A stretch of 64,000 bases of DNA from Anaspis maculata (GCA_949128115.1 OX421964.1:19616892-19680891), one strand, 5' to 3'; positions 51,387-63,574 are shown, counted from the first letter of the stretch. A program made the numbers and translations. Notes: generated by a model from the letters alone, not told the origin.

Positions 51387-52579
51387 TACATGGTGTTCCA
51401 GGTTATAGTAGCAATAATTCACCATTCGATGGTCCATCAAAAACTAGGTCGACATGCATAATTTAATTTTTCTCCAAAACGCTTCCTAAGGGAGATGGAG
51501 CTTTTCAAAGTTCAGTTTTTAAAATCTTTTTTGCAATAATTCTCAAGTCATTGAAGCGATTTTGACCAAACTTGGTACAAATGTTTACGAAATAAGCTTA
51601 GTTCCCAGTTGCGAATATTCGGACAGAAAACGCGAAATTTAATGTCAAAGTCGTCATATTGGCCAATCATAGCCCTCGAATTCAAAATTTGACATATAAA
51701 ATCGCATTTTCTGTCCGAATATTCGCATCTGGGAACCCAGCTTTAGAGACCCATCACTTGACGCAGATAACTTTTGTCAAAATTGTCCAGTGGCGTAGAT
51801 ACGGGGGGATTGTTCAAGTTCTCCCACCCCATTTTCTACGCCACTGGATATTTTTGAATTTTTTTTGATTTCCTTGTTCAATTTGGAAAAAAAAGTTGCT
51901 TATGTAAAATTTTTGTTAGAGGCCTAATTTTCAAGATATTTGAGTTTTAAACTTTGGAAAACATCTCGAAATCGCCACTTCTCACAGCCCAAATTGTTTT
52001 TATCTGAAAAAGCCTCGTATCTTAGCAAAAATGCCAGTAAATCAAATAAAACGACCTAGAAAGCTTATTCCAGTTGAGGAATCATGAGTTTTCTTGGATT
52101 TTAATTGTTAGGCTTTTGAAAGTCGCGATTTCGAGGCGTTTTCCAAAGTTTCAAACCTAAATATCTCGGAAATAAACCCTCTAATCAAAATTTCACAAGA
52201 GTAACTTTTGTTTGCCAAATTGAACAAGGAATTCAAAAAACGTATCATTTTCAAAAAATATCCAGTGGCGTAGGAAATAGGGTATGAGAAGTTGAACAAT
52301 CCCCCCGTATCTACGCCACTGGACAATTTTGACAAAAGTTATCTACGTCAAGTGATGAATATCTATTTCGTAAGCATTTGTATAAAATTTGGTCAAGATC
52401 GCTTCAATGACTTGAGAGTTATTGTAAAAAAAGATTTTAAAAACTGAACTTTGAAGGGCTTTGAACTCTATCTTCCTTAGGAAGCGTTTTGGAGAAAAAT
52501 TAAATTATGCATGTCGACCTAGTTTTTGATGGACCATCGAATGGTGAGTTATTGCTACTATAACCTGGACCACCCTGTA
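51387..52579. repeat. Foldback element, 1.19 kb, family A
   Basis: Same ends and core as 46336-47387 (ccaggttatagtagcaataa ... and complement). The left arm carries an extra hairpin at 51595-51745. The gap 50946-51386 upstream shows nothing else. Confidence 0.92.
51595..51745. mobile_element. Hairpin MITE inside a foldback arm
   Basis: gttcccagttgcgaatattc and gaatattcgcatctgggaac pair. The segment is absent from the same arm position of the 46-kb copy (gaaataaatacccatcac), so it is a later insertion, probably at TA. Confidence 0.8.
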
Positions 52580-52673
52580 GGTACATATAGAAACCGTGTG
52601 CAAAAGCAGACTCGAAACGGTCTTGGCTATATCATTTAAAAAGTCCCTTTCGCTCCCATGTGAGCTTCCTCGT

Positions 52674-53203
52674 TAAAGTTGTTAAAAAAATTCTGTCTTT
52701 TAATTTTGAAGTTATGGAGGGACAAAAGTTGGTCCTTCGATCGCTTCTATTTTCGTTGTTCCAAAAGATTTTAGTAAACTGTTTATGGAAAAAGAATGAG
52801 TACAAAAAATCAACCTCTGAATCTGCAAAGAATTTCTGTTTTGTATACAGGGTGAGTCATGAATCCTGAAAATTATTTTTTTCTGAAAGTACCTGTAAAC
52901 AGTCACATTGGTCCCATAACCTATGTAAGGCACAATAAAACTATAGAACACAATTCATATGGATAGAATTCTGTTGCTTCTGTTTTTTTTAGGAAAACTA
53001 AATTTTTGTAGTTACTGGTTCACCCTGTATAGAAAACAGAAATTCAATACAGATTCAGATGTTTATTTTTTGTACTGATTATTTTTCCATAAACAGTTTA
53101 CTGAAATCTCTTGAAACAACGGAAATAGAAGCAATCGAAGGACCAACTTTTGTCCCTCCATAACTTCAAAATTAAAAGACAGATAATGTTTTCAACAACT
53201 TTC
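52674..53203. repeat. Foldback element, 0.53 kb
   Basis: aaagttgttaaaaaaattct pairs with gttttcaacaacttt; agggacaaaagttggtcctt pairs with its complement. tatacagggtga and tcaccctgtata flank a ~160-bp spacer. Confidence 0.9.
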
Positions 53204-53284
53204 TAGCACTCTACTACACCTCCATATTATGCACTCTTGGGATGGTCCGACACTTTTGAATCACCCTGTATAAAATACAGCGTA

Positions 53285-53400
53285 TGAGGCGGCCGAAACT
53301 CTTTGCAGCGGTTGTGTAATCGAAGAAGCGTTGCTTCACGCCGCACTCCGGGTTTCGACGGTTCGACCCTCGGCTAGGCCACTGTTTTTCTGTGGATTTC
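53285..53400 (+). repeat. Possible tRNA-derived SINE head
   Basis: tttgcagcggttgtg resembles an A box and gacggttcgaccct is a good B box (GGTTCGANNC) ~50 nt downstream; no tRNA fold could be drawn. 53401-54582 beyond shows nothing else. Confidence 0.35.
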
Positions 53401-54582
53401 AGTGATTTCACGCTGTGTTTTATAAAAAGGCGCGAAAAATAATCGTGGAAGAAAAAGCCTTGGAAACGGGAAAACTGAAGAAGCTCACACAAAATCGGAG
53501 GGGACTTTTGATGTAGGTAGCTGAAGAAGCTCACACGGGATCGGAGGGGACTTTTGATGTAGCCGAGACCGTTTAGAGTCGGTTTTGCATGCTTTCAGTC
53601 GGTCATCAATTTATTCACGCTGTAAATTTGGAAAACCTGGGCTATCAGAACAAACTTGAGCATCTAAAGGCATATTTCATTTGACCTTCCTTGAAAATCG
53701 TGAGATTACTGGATTCGATACAATTTCACTCAACTCAGAAAAGCAGGTTTTCACCTAGGAGAGATTTAAAGCAAGCTGAAAATTTGGCTTATGTGTACCT
53801 CTAAGATCGTTTCAGATTCAGCTCGGTTTCAGATAACGAAAATGAAAATTAACTCAATATCAACTTAACCCTTTCACCTCCATATATCCAAAAACAAAAA
53901 CCAAATTTCTTTCAGCGTTTACCTAATGTCTCTTTTGAAGCACAAGAAGTATACTTGAGCTGCCCTGGACTTGTTTTCACCTCATTTTGCTAAACCCTGT
54001 TGTATGTCCACTCCTCGGCCCACTCATTTCCGAAAAACTGAAAATTAAAATCCCATTCAGTCGATGAAATGAAAAGTCATTCTTCGATTGAGAAATATAG
54101 AGTGTGGAAAGTTTCGAAACCTGGATCAATTTTTTCGCTGTCTGAACTTCTGAAAAACAGACAGGTCAAATTCATTTTATTTCTCGATTTATTTTATAAA
54201 AGAAACATTTTCCGATTATTTTACTTTTTCTACCCTTTCCTGTTTCAAGCAGTGTCGTCACTTGAAATCGTCATTGATACTTTTTTTTAATTGCAATATT
54301 TGCAACCTATTTTTTTGACAGATTTGTATAGATTATCGAATTCTTATTCCACAATGATATATGTACAACATGTATGTATGCCTTTTGAATTTTTATTCAA
54401 ATAGAGAAAATAAATGTTTATTCTTTTATTGTCAAATTTTAAAGTTTTTGATAGAACACTTCCAAAATAGAGTCCAAATGATTTCTTAACGAGTTTCAAC
54501 ATCAATTTTGAACTATTATATACTTTGGTGTAACAATGGGCACCTCGATGGACACTGAAAGCGGTATCGAAAAGGATCATAT

Positions 54583-55095
54583 TGTTACGAGCCCCAAGGC
54601 TCTCATGCATTCGAGAACACACGCGGTTCTTCTAAACCGTTCGAACACAATGATACGAGTTGCGAAATTCTCGTGCAATTCTGGTGAATTTTAGAGCATA
54701 CGCAGAGGCTGTGGACCGTTCGAAATTACAGGAGACTTCAACATGCGGGTAGAACACATCTACCCAATTGGGGGCGGCGCCGCTTCCAGAATACGCTGGT
54801 AATGCACCCGAAAGTGTTGGATTGTTCGAGAGTCGTTGCGAGACCGTATGCCGCGGTCAATGTGGAATTTTCCGGAGAACCGATGGACAGTTCCAGAATA
54901 ACAGCCGGAGTAGAAAAGCACCGATAGGCAGACCAACAGACTAGTTTTCAATCAAGAGCTACAAAGCGAGTAGTAATCGGCGATATACCCAAGCGCGAAT
55001 AATAATTGACGTGTATTCATAGTAGTACGCAGTGATTTACAGTGTGTTCAAACGTCGTTTCAATTATAAAAAAACCATATGCGAAATCCGTAACA
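54583..55095 (+). mobile_element. Solo LTR, 513 bp
   Basis: Begins TGTTACGAGCC and ends CCGTAACA (TG...CA with inverted termini). No internal retroelement sequence is adjacent on either side. No clean target duplication was seen (flanks atat / attt). 55096-56300 after it shows no feature. Confidence 0.75.
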
Positions 55096-56313
55096 ATTTG
55101 TTATTTTAAACGGCTTGTCGACCAACAGACACCATTTTTTGCTACTAGAAGATAGGCGAACGTCAGTCGCGAAGTGTCACTTGTTGAACATTTCCATTTT
55201 TAGCGGCTAGAATTTCTCATTGTTACACCGCTCAAGCTATCAGCCCAAAAGGCATACTAAATATGTGCATTATACGGAAATCAGAATTCAATGATCTTAT
55301 CTAAATTTGAAAAAAAAAATAGGAGGTTGCAATTAAAGAAAATTGTCGATGACGTCACTGCTTAAACACAGGAAGGGGCAAAAAAAATAAGAAATTATCG
55401 CATCTTATATATCGTTTCTTATAAAATAGTTCAGTTCGATCTGTCAAATCACTTTTCAAAAATTTGCATTCTTGCAATAATTGTCCGGGAGTCTATATAC
55501 ATTTTAGATTGTAGGTATGTACCTACATCTCATACATTCCAACAAAATGGAAAGTTTTGCATCAGGTGGGTACCTAGGTACCTATGTATCTTCATCTCTG
55601 CTACTAACTTGTAAATTTCTATAAATTACAAACACATTGCAGAATACGGATTCTATAATATTTAATTAACAGTGAGATGTTGACTTTTAAAATTTCGCGA
55701 CGACTCAAAAATATTCCTCAAATATTCATGGAAAAATTTGCATAATGAACCGTAAATACAGGCAAATGAACTTGAAAAGGCATAGGCATAAGAAAAACTA
55801 GATAGCTGGAGTCAACATTTTTTTATTGTTTCGTACATTACACCCATGATGGAAAGTTGTTTTTTTGCATTAAATTGCTGTTAACCAGCATATTTTGACA
55901 TGAAAAATTACATCGCATACAAGATAAACGGTAATGTCACTAAACACACGCATTTTGGAAGTTATCTGATGAATTATTGAACTTGGGCACACGCGTAATT
56001 TCGCGCCAGTTTTTCGTAGACACATTTTTTACAATCCACGCAAATTCATTATCCATATAATTCGATAATCAAAATAGGACGTTTCTGACGTCCTTCACAG
56101 CCTTATCACATCGCACAGACGCCATTTCGACATCAACGATAAGCATGCTTTTGTTTACTCAATCCAAGTTCATTACAGAGGTTCACAGGTGGGTGGAATT
56201 AGCAATGCACTATAAAACCAATTTTAGTAAGGAAAAAGCAAAATAAAAATGCGAAATTATAAAAAATTGCTAATAAAAATATATTCAACGCCTAAGACAC
56301 AACTTGATGCAAG

Positions 56314-56319
56314 TTTATT
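56314..56319 (-). terminator. AATAAA poly(A) signal (minus strand)
   Basis: TTTATT on the plus strand, about 200 bp past the stop of the small mitochondrial gene; this is the expected place for its 3' end. Confidence 0.5.
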
Positions 56320-56519
56320 GTAAAGATGAATTTGTAATAGTAGCGTTTATAGAAAAAGACGGTTACAGTCTTGTAATTATACATAGCAAGTATCAATTTT
56401 TTTCCTATATATAAAATGCTATATCGCTATCTCGCTCATGAGACTTGCATAAGCTCTCAGGTCAAATGACTCCAAACTGGGTGCGTCGTTTCAGCTCCAT
56501 CCTCAAAAAGAAATTGGAA

Positions 56520-56699
56520 CTACTCCAGTCCGGCGACTTGAGCAGCTTTGGCGGCTTTGCGAGCGTTGTGGTTGATTATCCCTTGGAATAGACCGTAGAA
56601 GCTGATGCCGAAACCGGTGGTGGCCAGTATGTAGAATTCACGACCGGGAAAAGCCTCCTTGGGGTCGTACGTCCTGGAGATCCTGTAAGTCGGTATCTT
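56520..56699 (-). CDS. Small mitochondrial protein, last coding exon
   Basis: Acceptor ttggtcatttcag, then KIPTYRISRTYDPKEAFPGR, the membrane segment and the TAG stop at 56522-56520. Confidence 0.8.
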   Translation of the reverse strand, partial: KIPTYRISRTYDPKEAFPGREFYILATTGFGISFYGLFQGIINHNARKAAKAAQVAGLE

Positions 56700-59600
56700 C
56701 TGAAATGACCAAGAAAAAAAAAATTAGCAAAAAAGTTTCGCTCGTAGTGACACAGATATTGAGCTGAACATTTCGCAAGACTTGTTAGACTGGTTTATTG
56801 AAATTTCAAGGCGTAGTTCAATCCAATAAGCATTGTAAAAAAATGTATTTGTGTAAGCAAAATGAATTCTTGCCAGGTCAAAATTTTGGCACCGGCCGGG
56901 GTCCGTTTATAGTTCGCCAGCATTATTTGCTCGAGTTCCGCTATGTGAATAAACAAAACTGAAGTCCACCCAGTCGCCCACTTTTTGGGTGAATAATATC
57001 AAATGAAAAAGCCCCGATATTTTTTTACGGCGCCTTCAATATGTTTACAACGCCCAATACCAATTGTCTTGACCAAGCATTACGCTAAGAGACCAAAGTC
57101 CACTGTAGTAAATCTTCAGTTAAAAACAAATTGTTTTATTGATCAATTGAAGACGTTCAACGACACAATTTTTTAATAATAAAACCGTAACGACTGTATT
57201 ATTATTGTATGTAATAAATAAAATAAATTGGTAATAATGTTGTGTTCCTTTTAATCTTTTTCGTCGACTATTTTTAAACTTCCATGACATTTTCGGCATG
57301 TTGCCCACAAAACCTACCCAAATATAGATTAAGCGGTTTGGCTGTAGGATAGGTCATGCTTGAATAATTAGTTAGGTAATCGAGCGCTAAACCTAAATGC
57401 AAATTTTCCATTTCGGCAACTAACAGGTTTGTATATTTATTGCACTCTCATAAGTAAACATCGTTATCTAAAGTAAGTACCACCAAATACCTAAGTGCTA
57501 TTTTCGGAGTTGAAAATATGCAAATAAGACGGCTGCGGCTTTCAACAAATTCAAAAATTAAAAAAATTTGGCATAAATAATAAATAATCGCGTGCTTCAT
57601 GAAAAGCCTCCAAAGTGCATTTTTCAAATTCTGTGAAAAAATCACTCGCCCAAGTGCAACAACTATTCATTTCATTTCCATTTCTTATGCTTCCCAGTGA
57701 CAAAGGCATTTCCGGAAAATCGGACTTCGATCGTCGAGGAAGCCATGGAAAACAATGTCACGCAACACAGCCTTCTTGAACCGAGCCGCTTATCAGCTAC
57801 AGTTCAACTGCTACATTTTTTTTCAATCCCATGACCTACTTGATGGAATAATACTCGTGCCAATTCTTCATTCAAACAATCATTCAATCATTCAAGTTTA
57901 TCCCATCCCTACTTGCGAAAGAAAAGAACACAGTTCAAACACGAAAGTCGCGCAACCTTGGATCAGAATTATCATCTTTTTTAAAATTCCACAACTAGCA
58001 CCACGATTTTTGTCATTGTATCTTTTTGTACAATTTTCTGACAGTTGACAGTTCCAAAATTGACGTTTTGCAGACGAAACAAGATTCTGGTTAACCGAAA
58101 CGAGTTCCGTGGCAAAAAAAAGTCGCCGTACCATTTTCTGACAGCTGCTCTTTCGTTTGATATACATTAATTTTCAAACGGATCTCAACAATTTGGCGTA
58201 TGGGTGACGGAAACAATATTCCAACTTGCTACTGCTAGATCCTGCCAGTTCAGTAGGTTAGTAATAATTGGAGGCAATTAAATTGGCTCAGACATTCGCC
58301 ATCGACAGATTTTGCACACGATTTCAAGGTAGGCAAGTACTTGAAAATTATTAACACTTCATAATACTAGTTTTGAATAGTATCTTGGTATGTAGATACG
58401 AGAATGTGATAATAACTAAGGCAATCCCGCACAGATAAGAAGTTCCAAAGTTTACTACAGAGCTTGAACTGCTTCAACATTATAACAGAACTTTAATCTT
58501 CGAACAATGTGAACACTGAAATCAGCACTAATTGTTCGTGAAATAAGAAATTATACCGCACTTCATGATGAAAGCAATGAACTCGACAAATTATTGTTAT
58601 TCCTTCAAACTAATCGTGCGATTCTCAATAGTAATGTAACAAGTGCTTAATGTTTATTCAGTTAAATCGTTTCAACTCGAAAACAACTGTCAATCACGAG
58701 GGAAAAGTAGACCCGATATTATCTGACTGAAATCCCGAGACGAAGACTTTTCCCTCGTGATTGACGTTTGTTTGAGGAAAAACATTCAACTCAAACAAAA
58801 CACAAAGCACGAGCTAAATTTTGCTGATTATCGCCCAAATAGACTACTAGTAGAAATGGTATTTTCAATGTATCATTGTATAGTAGAATATCTATAGGTG
58901 CTATTACCTAGTGTGCTCTTTTCACTTGCTAGTATGCAATAATCGATAGCACAAACTGAGTCACGTGCGTCTTATTCCGTTGTTCTGATTGGCTGAATTG
59001 GGTATGTAGACGACAATCTAAGCAAGTGATTTTTTTTAAGAGGTTAATTTTGTCATTGCTTTTTCAATTCTTGTAAATATCTGTACTGTAATCTCCACTG
59101 TAAATATATCACACTTATATTATCGGGCTCCATGCTCATGAACGTGAAAATTAAGAGCAATATACTGTTTATTTATTTATTTATCTAAACAAGTAAGTAT
59201 CTTAGTGCAGATCTTGCATTGATAGAAATGAAGTCCAGCTTGAAAATAAGAATGTTCATACGAAACAAGAGTACCCAAGATTCACGTTTCATGACAACCG
59301 TTCCACTAATAAGAAATTTCAATATAACGGTCAAGATGGCGGTGGAATCATAAAATTCAGCTTGAAAATACGAATGATCATATACGAGGCAAGGGTGAGT
59401 TTCAACGTTCGTGAAAATCGTTCCACTAATAAGAGTTTTCAATATGGCGGCCAAGAGAGAGGCGGAATCATGAAATTCAGCCTCAAAGCTTTTCCAAATA
59501 AAAAATTGTCAATTAGGACTTCATTTTGAGTTTTATCATTCGAGTCCGGTCTCGATAAGCCAGGCGCCGGTTTTGCATTTTCAAGTGGAAAACTATCGGA

Positions 59601-62600
59601 AAAGTAGGAGCATTTTGAGAGAAATTGTCAGAAAGTGTTCAAGGATCAGTCACCTCTTGTTTAACAAAAATTGGCGAAAATATTCTGTTCACGGGATAGA
59701 AACTTGTAAATTTGCATTTTTTCCAGGGAGAACTCGAAATCCGTTCGTCCGAATTAAAGAAAAAATTTCCTCCAAAAATTAATGCAATCCCTTCACCAAC
59801 TATGACTCTTATCAAGTCTGCAACTAAAATAAATATTCAGGGGGCTTACCGCATGTCGAAGTTTGGACTGTATTTTTTCAATTCACGGAATATACAAGTT
59901 TAATTTTGAAAAATCACCGCCGGAAAACCTGCACCGTTTCGCATTTGAAAATTGGCCTACATGACGTTCAATTCATTTTTCAAACTTAAAAAAGCTACTT
60001 TGGTACTTTGAATATACTATTTGTTTCGGATTATAAGATAATGAAGCAAAAAAAATAAACTGCGAAGGGCCATAATTTCGAAATTGCATCGACGAGCAAA
60101 AAAATTACATTTACTTTCGTGCTCAACAATATTTCTTGATATGGGGTTTATTTTCTTCACCTATTTGTAAATCAATGCAGAAATTTCCAGACATTTTATT
60201 TTGGTGACCAATATTTGAAAAAAAAATGGAAAACTTTGAAAAAATGCGTTAAAAATTATTGCTCTGTCGTATTTTTCCGATTCTGATACGTTTCTGAAAA
60301 AAAAAACACTCATCCCTAAACAGAAAACTGATCATTGGAGAAAGAAATTATAGTACAGGAAAAATAGTAAAAAAATCTGCAAAACCTCGGAAAAAATATG
60401 GACGTCCTGAAAATTTGATATTCTGTTCAGAATTGAGTGCTCTACAACATATCCAAAATCGCCAAAAATCGCACCCGGGGGTTTTGAGTTATTGGAGGGG
60501 GGGTGAAAAATTGCAACTTAAAATGGAGGGGATGAAGCCCGTCAATCAATTGGAAGCAAATACGTTATGATTCGACGCATCATATTCCGTTGATACCATT
60601 TTGGCACAAAAAGTGTCAATTACTGTTGAAGGGGGGTCGTGGGGGGCGAAGCTCTGCTAGGTGGTCAATTTTGTTTTTCTGGCCATGTAAAACCGATCAC
60701 GACAAGTTTGGTATCTTTTCCGACTAAATTCAATCTCCTGCACTCGAATCCGATGTGTAAATTTGTATGAAAACAAGTTTAAACAAGTTAACTTGGAAAA
60801 ACTTGTTTTTTCTTTGACAATTTTGAAGAATTTTTTTTTCACTGTTAGAGGTATTCATCTTTCAAAAATTTTCAGGTGTCATTAGATTGAAGTGTATTCT
60901 TCACGAAAATCATCCACTCAATGTATAATTTTGATTCTCGAGTTCAAAAAATCGATTTGAACCTGAGCCGGCTCGGGGTGTCGTCTACTACTGACCAGAA
61001 CACTAGAGCATGCACCTTTCAATGAAAATAGCTCAAACTTTCGAAGAGAAAACACCTCATCTTTGGAAATTTGATCATCTGTGCAGAATTGAATTCCCTA
61101 TAACATAAACAAAACCGTCATAAATCGCACTGCAGGGTTTTGAGTTATTTAAGGGGAGAGGTAACAGTTCATAGAGCACGAATCTTGAGAAAATGTTATC
61201 ATTCTCCTCGAATAACTCAAAATCCTGCAGTGCGATTCATGGCGATTTTGTTTATGTGATAGAGAATTCAATTGTGCACATATAATCAAATTTTCAAAGA
61301 TGAGTTGTTATCTCTTCGAAAGTTTGAGCTATTTTCATTGAAAGGTGCATGCTCTAGTGTTCTGGTCAGTAGTAGACGACACCCCGAGCCGGCTCATGTT
61401 CAAATCGATTTTTTGAACTCGAGAATCAAAATTATACATTAAGTGGATGATTTTCGTGAAGAATACACTTCAATTCAATGACCCCTGAAAATTTTTGGAA
61501 GATGAATACCTCTAACAGTGAAAAAAAAATTCTTCAAAATTGTCAAAGAAAAAACAAGTTTTTTCAAGTTAACTTGTTCAAACTTGTTTTCATCCAAATT
61601 TACACATCGGATTCGAGTTTAGGAGATTGAATTTAGTCGGAAAAGATACCAAACTTGTCGTGATCGGTTCTACATGGCCAGAAAAACAAAATGGACCATT
61701 TAGCAGAGCTTCGCCCCCCCACGACCCCCCTTCAACAGTTATCGACACTTTTTGTGCTAAAATAGTATCAACGGAGTATGATGCGTCGAATCATAACGTA
61801 TTTGCTTCCAATTGATTGACAGGCTTCATCCCCTCCATTTCAAGTTGCAATTTTTTACCCCCCCTCCAATAACTAAAAACCCCCGGGTGCGATTTTTGGC
61901 GATTTTGGATATGTTGTAGAGCACTCAATTCTGAACAGAATATCAAATTTTCACGACGTCCATATTTATTCCGAGGTTGAAATCTATCTTTCTTGTACTA
62001 TTAATGAAAGTGCTTGTATGTAAATTGTAAACTGTCACTTGTTGCTACGACCATGAACAATACTTTCACCATAACAATGTAGTAATTCACTGATTATTTT
62101 TAACTGCACGGTTACTCGTGAGATTCACATTAATAAAACATGTGAATTATTCAATTTCAAACACGCATTTTTCATAAGTTTTTGAAAGTAATAAGCTACT
62201 TTTCGAAGTAAAAAGTTTTCCTTTTTTCCGTACACTTGCATAAGAAAGTTTTCCACAATGACTCAAAACTGGCGTTTTATTTTTAGAGACTGGTAATTAG
62301 CAGCTTTACAACCCAAAAAACCCACGCAATCGTATGTGGAACTTTTCAAAACGTTACAGCCAGTGGCGCCAAGCCGCGAATTTCCCACACATATTATTTC
62401 AATTCCTCTTATCACAATCATTCTCACTAATCTTTCAGAGGGCTAATAGACTATTGTCAACTTGAACAATCAATTTTTAAGCTCAAGAGCATTATTTTTG
62501 TATTTTAACAAGCTCTCAATTCAGGTGAAGCTTCTGAGAACCTAGTTACTGTTTCAATAGGAATTCTTAAATTTAAAACGCGTCAATAAAATTGAATTTA

Positions 62601-63483
62601 GAAGTTGAAATGGTTCTTCCCTTGAAATCTCTCTCTTTGTATGCTAATGCAAAAATGCCTACCCCTGATGCCAAGGTCACAAGGCCATTGAAATCTTAGG
62701 ATTACCTTTAGTGGGTGAAAACCTGCTTGGTAGTCTAGTAAGTTCCACTGTGACCAAAAAATTGTCAAACAGTACCTACATGTGATGACAAGTATTGAAA
62801 TTGTTGAAATTTTGGCCCCTTTCAGATTCACTTTCACTGTTATGAAATTCCATGCCTCTTGCCAAACAAGCTTTTGGTCCTATAGTACCGTGTGATCCAA
62901 CCATTCCAAATTGGGGTAGGCTGTGACATGATCAAATTCTGGGATGTCAAGCTGCATCTCACCAGGGCACAGCCTACTCCAATTCGGAATGGTTTTGATC
63001 ACACGGTACAAGGACTAAGTGGCCAATTAGGGGGGGGGGGTACTAACAGCAAAAGGAGACTAGCCGATCATATCTAGCTGTAGGTATGCAGTTCTCAAGC
63101 TTACTTCATTGTTACAAACTTTGGCTCTAATATCATGCGATCAACAAAATTTGCATTTGGAGTTGGCTTTGCTGTCAAAATATTTGGTCCTTCAACAAAT
63201 CCAGCTACTCTGATTGATGAAAATTCTGTTTCCAAAGCCAGCTTTGATTTTGAATGGAAATTTAGTTGACCACATGGTATAGGCTATCTGATTTCTACAT
63301 GATTCACGTGGGCTGCGATTCAAGCCGCGATCGGCCGATGGTGACCAGAACCACAGCCCACTAGAATCATGTAGAAATCAGACAGCCTATACGGGGTAAG
63401 TCTAGGAAATAGTAAATGATTGTGTAACTTACCCTCACAGTGGTACACCTGGTGGCGATGAGGCGGGCAGAAAGCGGTGACAT
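56520..63483 (-). CDS. Small mitochondrial single-pass membrane protein, 76 aa, two coding exons
   Basis: Exons 63505-63433 (ATG at 63483) and 56699-56520 join in frame across a 6.7-kb intron with a GTAAGT donor and a poly-T/TTTCAG acceptor. The product starts MSPLSARLIATRCTTVRK, with Arg/Lys and no acidic residues as in a mitochondrial presequence. TYDPKEAFPGREFY and one hydrophobic segment (ILATTGFGISFYGLFQGII, about residues 41-59) follow, then a short basic/alanine tail ending AGLE. This layout is that of small respiratory-chain or inner-membrane subunits (COX7B-like or NDUFC1-like were considered), but I cannot assign a family. GC-rich third positions in exon 3 and clean splice sites support a real gene. 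Coding starts in exon 2; the upstream exon is probably non-coding. Confidence 0.78.
56700..59220. other. 3' end of the long intron of the small mitochondrial gene
   Basis: AT-rich; only one hairpin (58688-58768, gtcaatcacgagggaaaagt with its complement) was recognised. Short open frames at 57120-58167 have no motif. Confidence 0.5.
58688..58768. repeat. Short hairpin
   Basis: ctgtcaatcacgagggaaaa and ttttccctcgtgattgacg are separated by ~40 bp. Confidence 0.8.
59224..59475 (+). repeat. Two tandem copies, ~126-bp unit
   Basis: cagcttgaaaata.gaatg, cgttccactaataag and ggcggtggaatca recur in order. Confidence 0.8.
59495..59885 (+). repeat. Dispersed repeat family R (copy 3)
   Basis: Same-strand match to 5000-5412. 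59886-60381 after it is AT-rich without a feature. Confidence 0.75.
60382..61978. repeat. Foldback element, 1.6 kb, family B
   Basis: Arms meet at about 61180; outer blocks ggacgtcctgaaaatttgat and its complement, inner cagaacactagagcatgcac and its complement. Shares arm sequence with the HYDIN-intron copy at 14774-16945. Confidence 0.92.
61979..62884. other. Intronic sequence, nothing recognised
   Basis: AT-rich, no repeat shared with the rest of the window. Confidence 0.45.
62885..63009. repeat. Hairpin MITE
   Basis: gtaccgtgtgatc and gatcacacggtac termini, with ggggtaggctgtg/cacagcctactcc inside. Confidence 0.85.
63278..63391. repeat. Hairpin element next to the first coding exon of the mitochondrial gene
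   Basis: tataggctatctgatttcta and tagaaatcagacagcctata pair, 42 bp from the exon's splice donor. Confidence 0.85.
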
Positions 63484-63505
63484 TCCAGATATCGATAGAA
63501 ATGCC
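63433..63505 (-). CDS. Small mitochondrial protein, first coding exon (start at 63483)
   Basis: 73-bp exon between acceptor gttttgcag and donor GAGG|GTAAGT. The ATG in GGAATGTCA context opens 17 codons that form the basic presequence; 22 nt before it are 5' UTR. Confidence 0.75.
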
Positions 63506-63574
63506 CTGCAAAACACAAAAAACCATCAGAAAACTTGCACACTTCCGCATTGCGGGCGCGACCTCCAGTCCTAC

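Noticed and set aside
53340..53375. tRNA gene from the ggttcgaccc motif
   Set aside because: No acceptor stem or anticodon arm could be drawn around the B-box-like sequence.
57755..58048. 97-aa plus-strand frame in the long intron
   Set aside because: AT-rich composition, no homology motif, no flanking signals.
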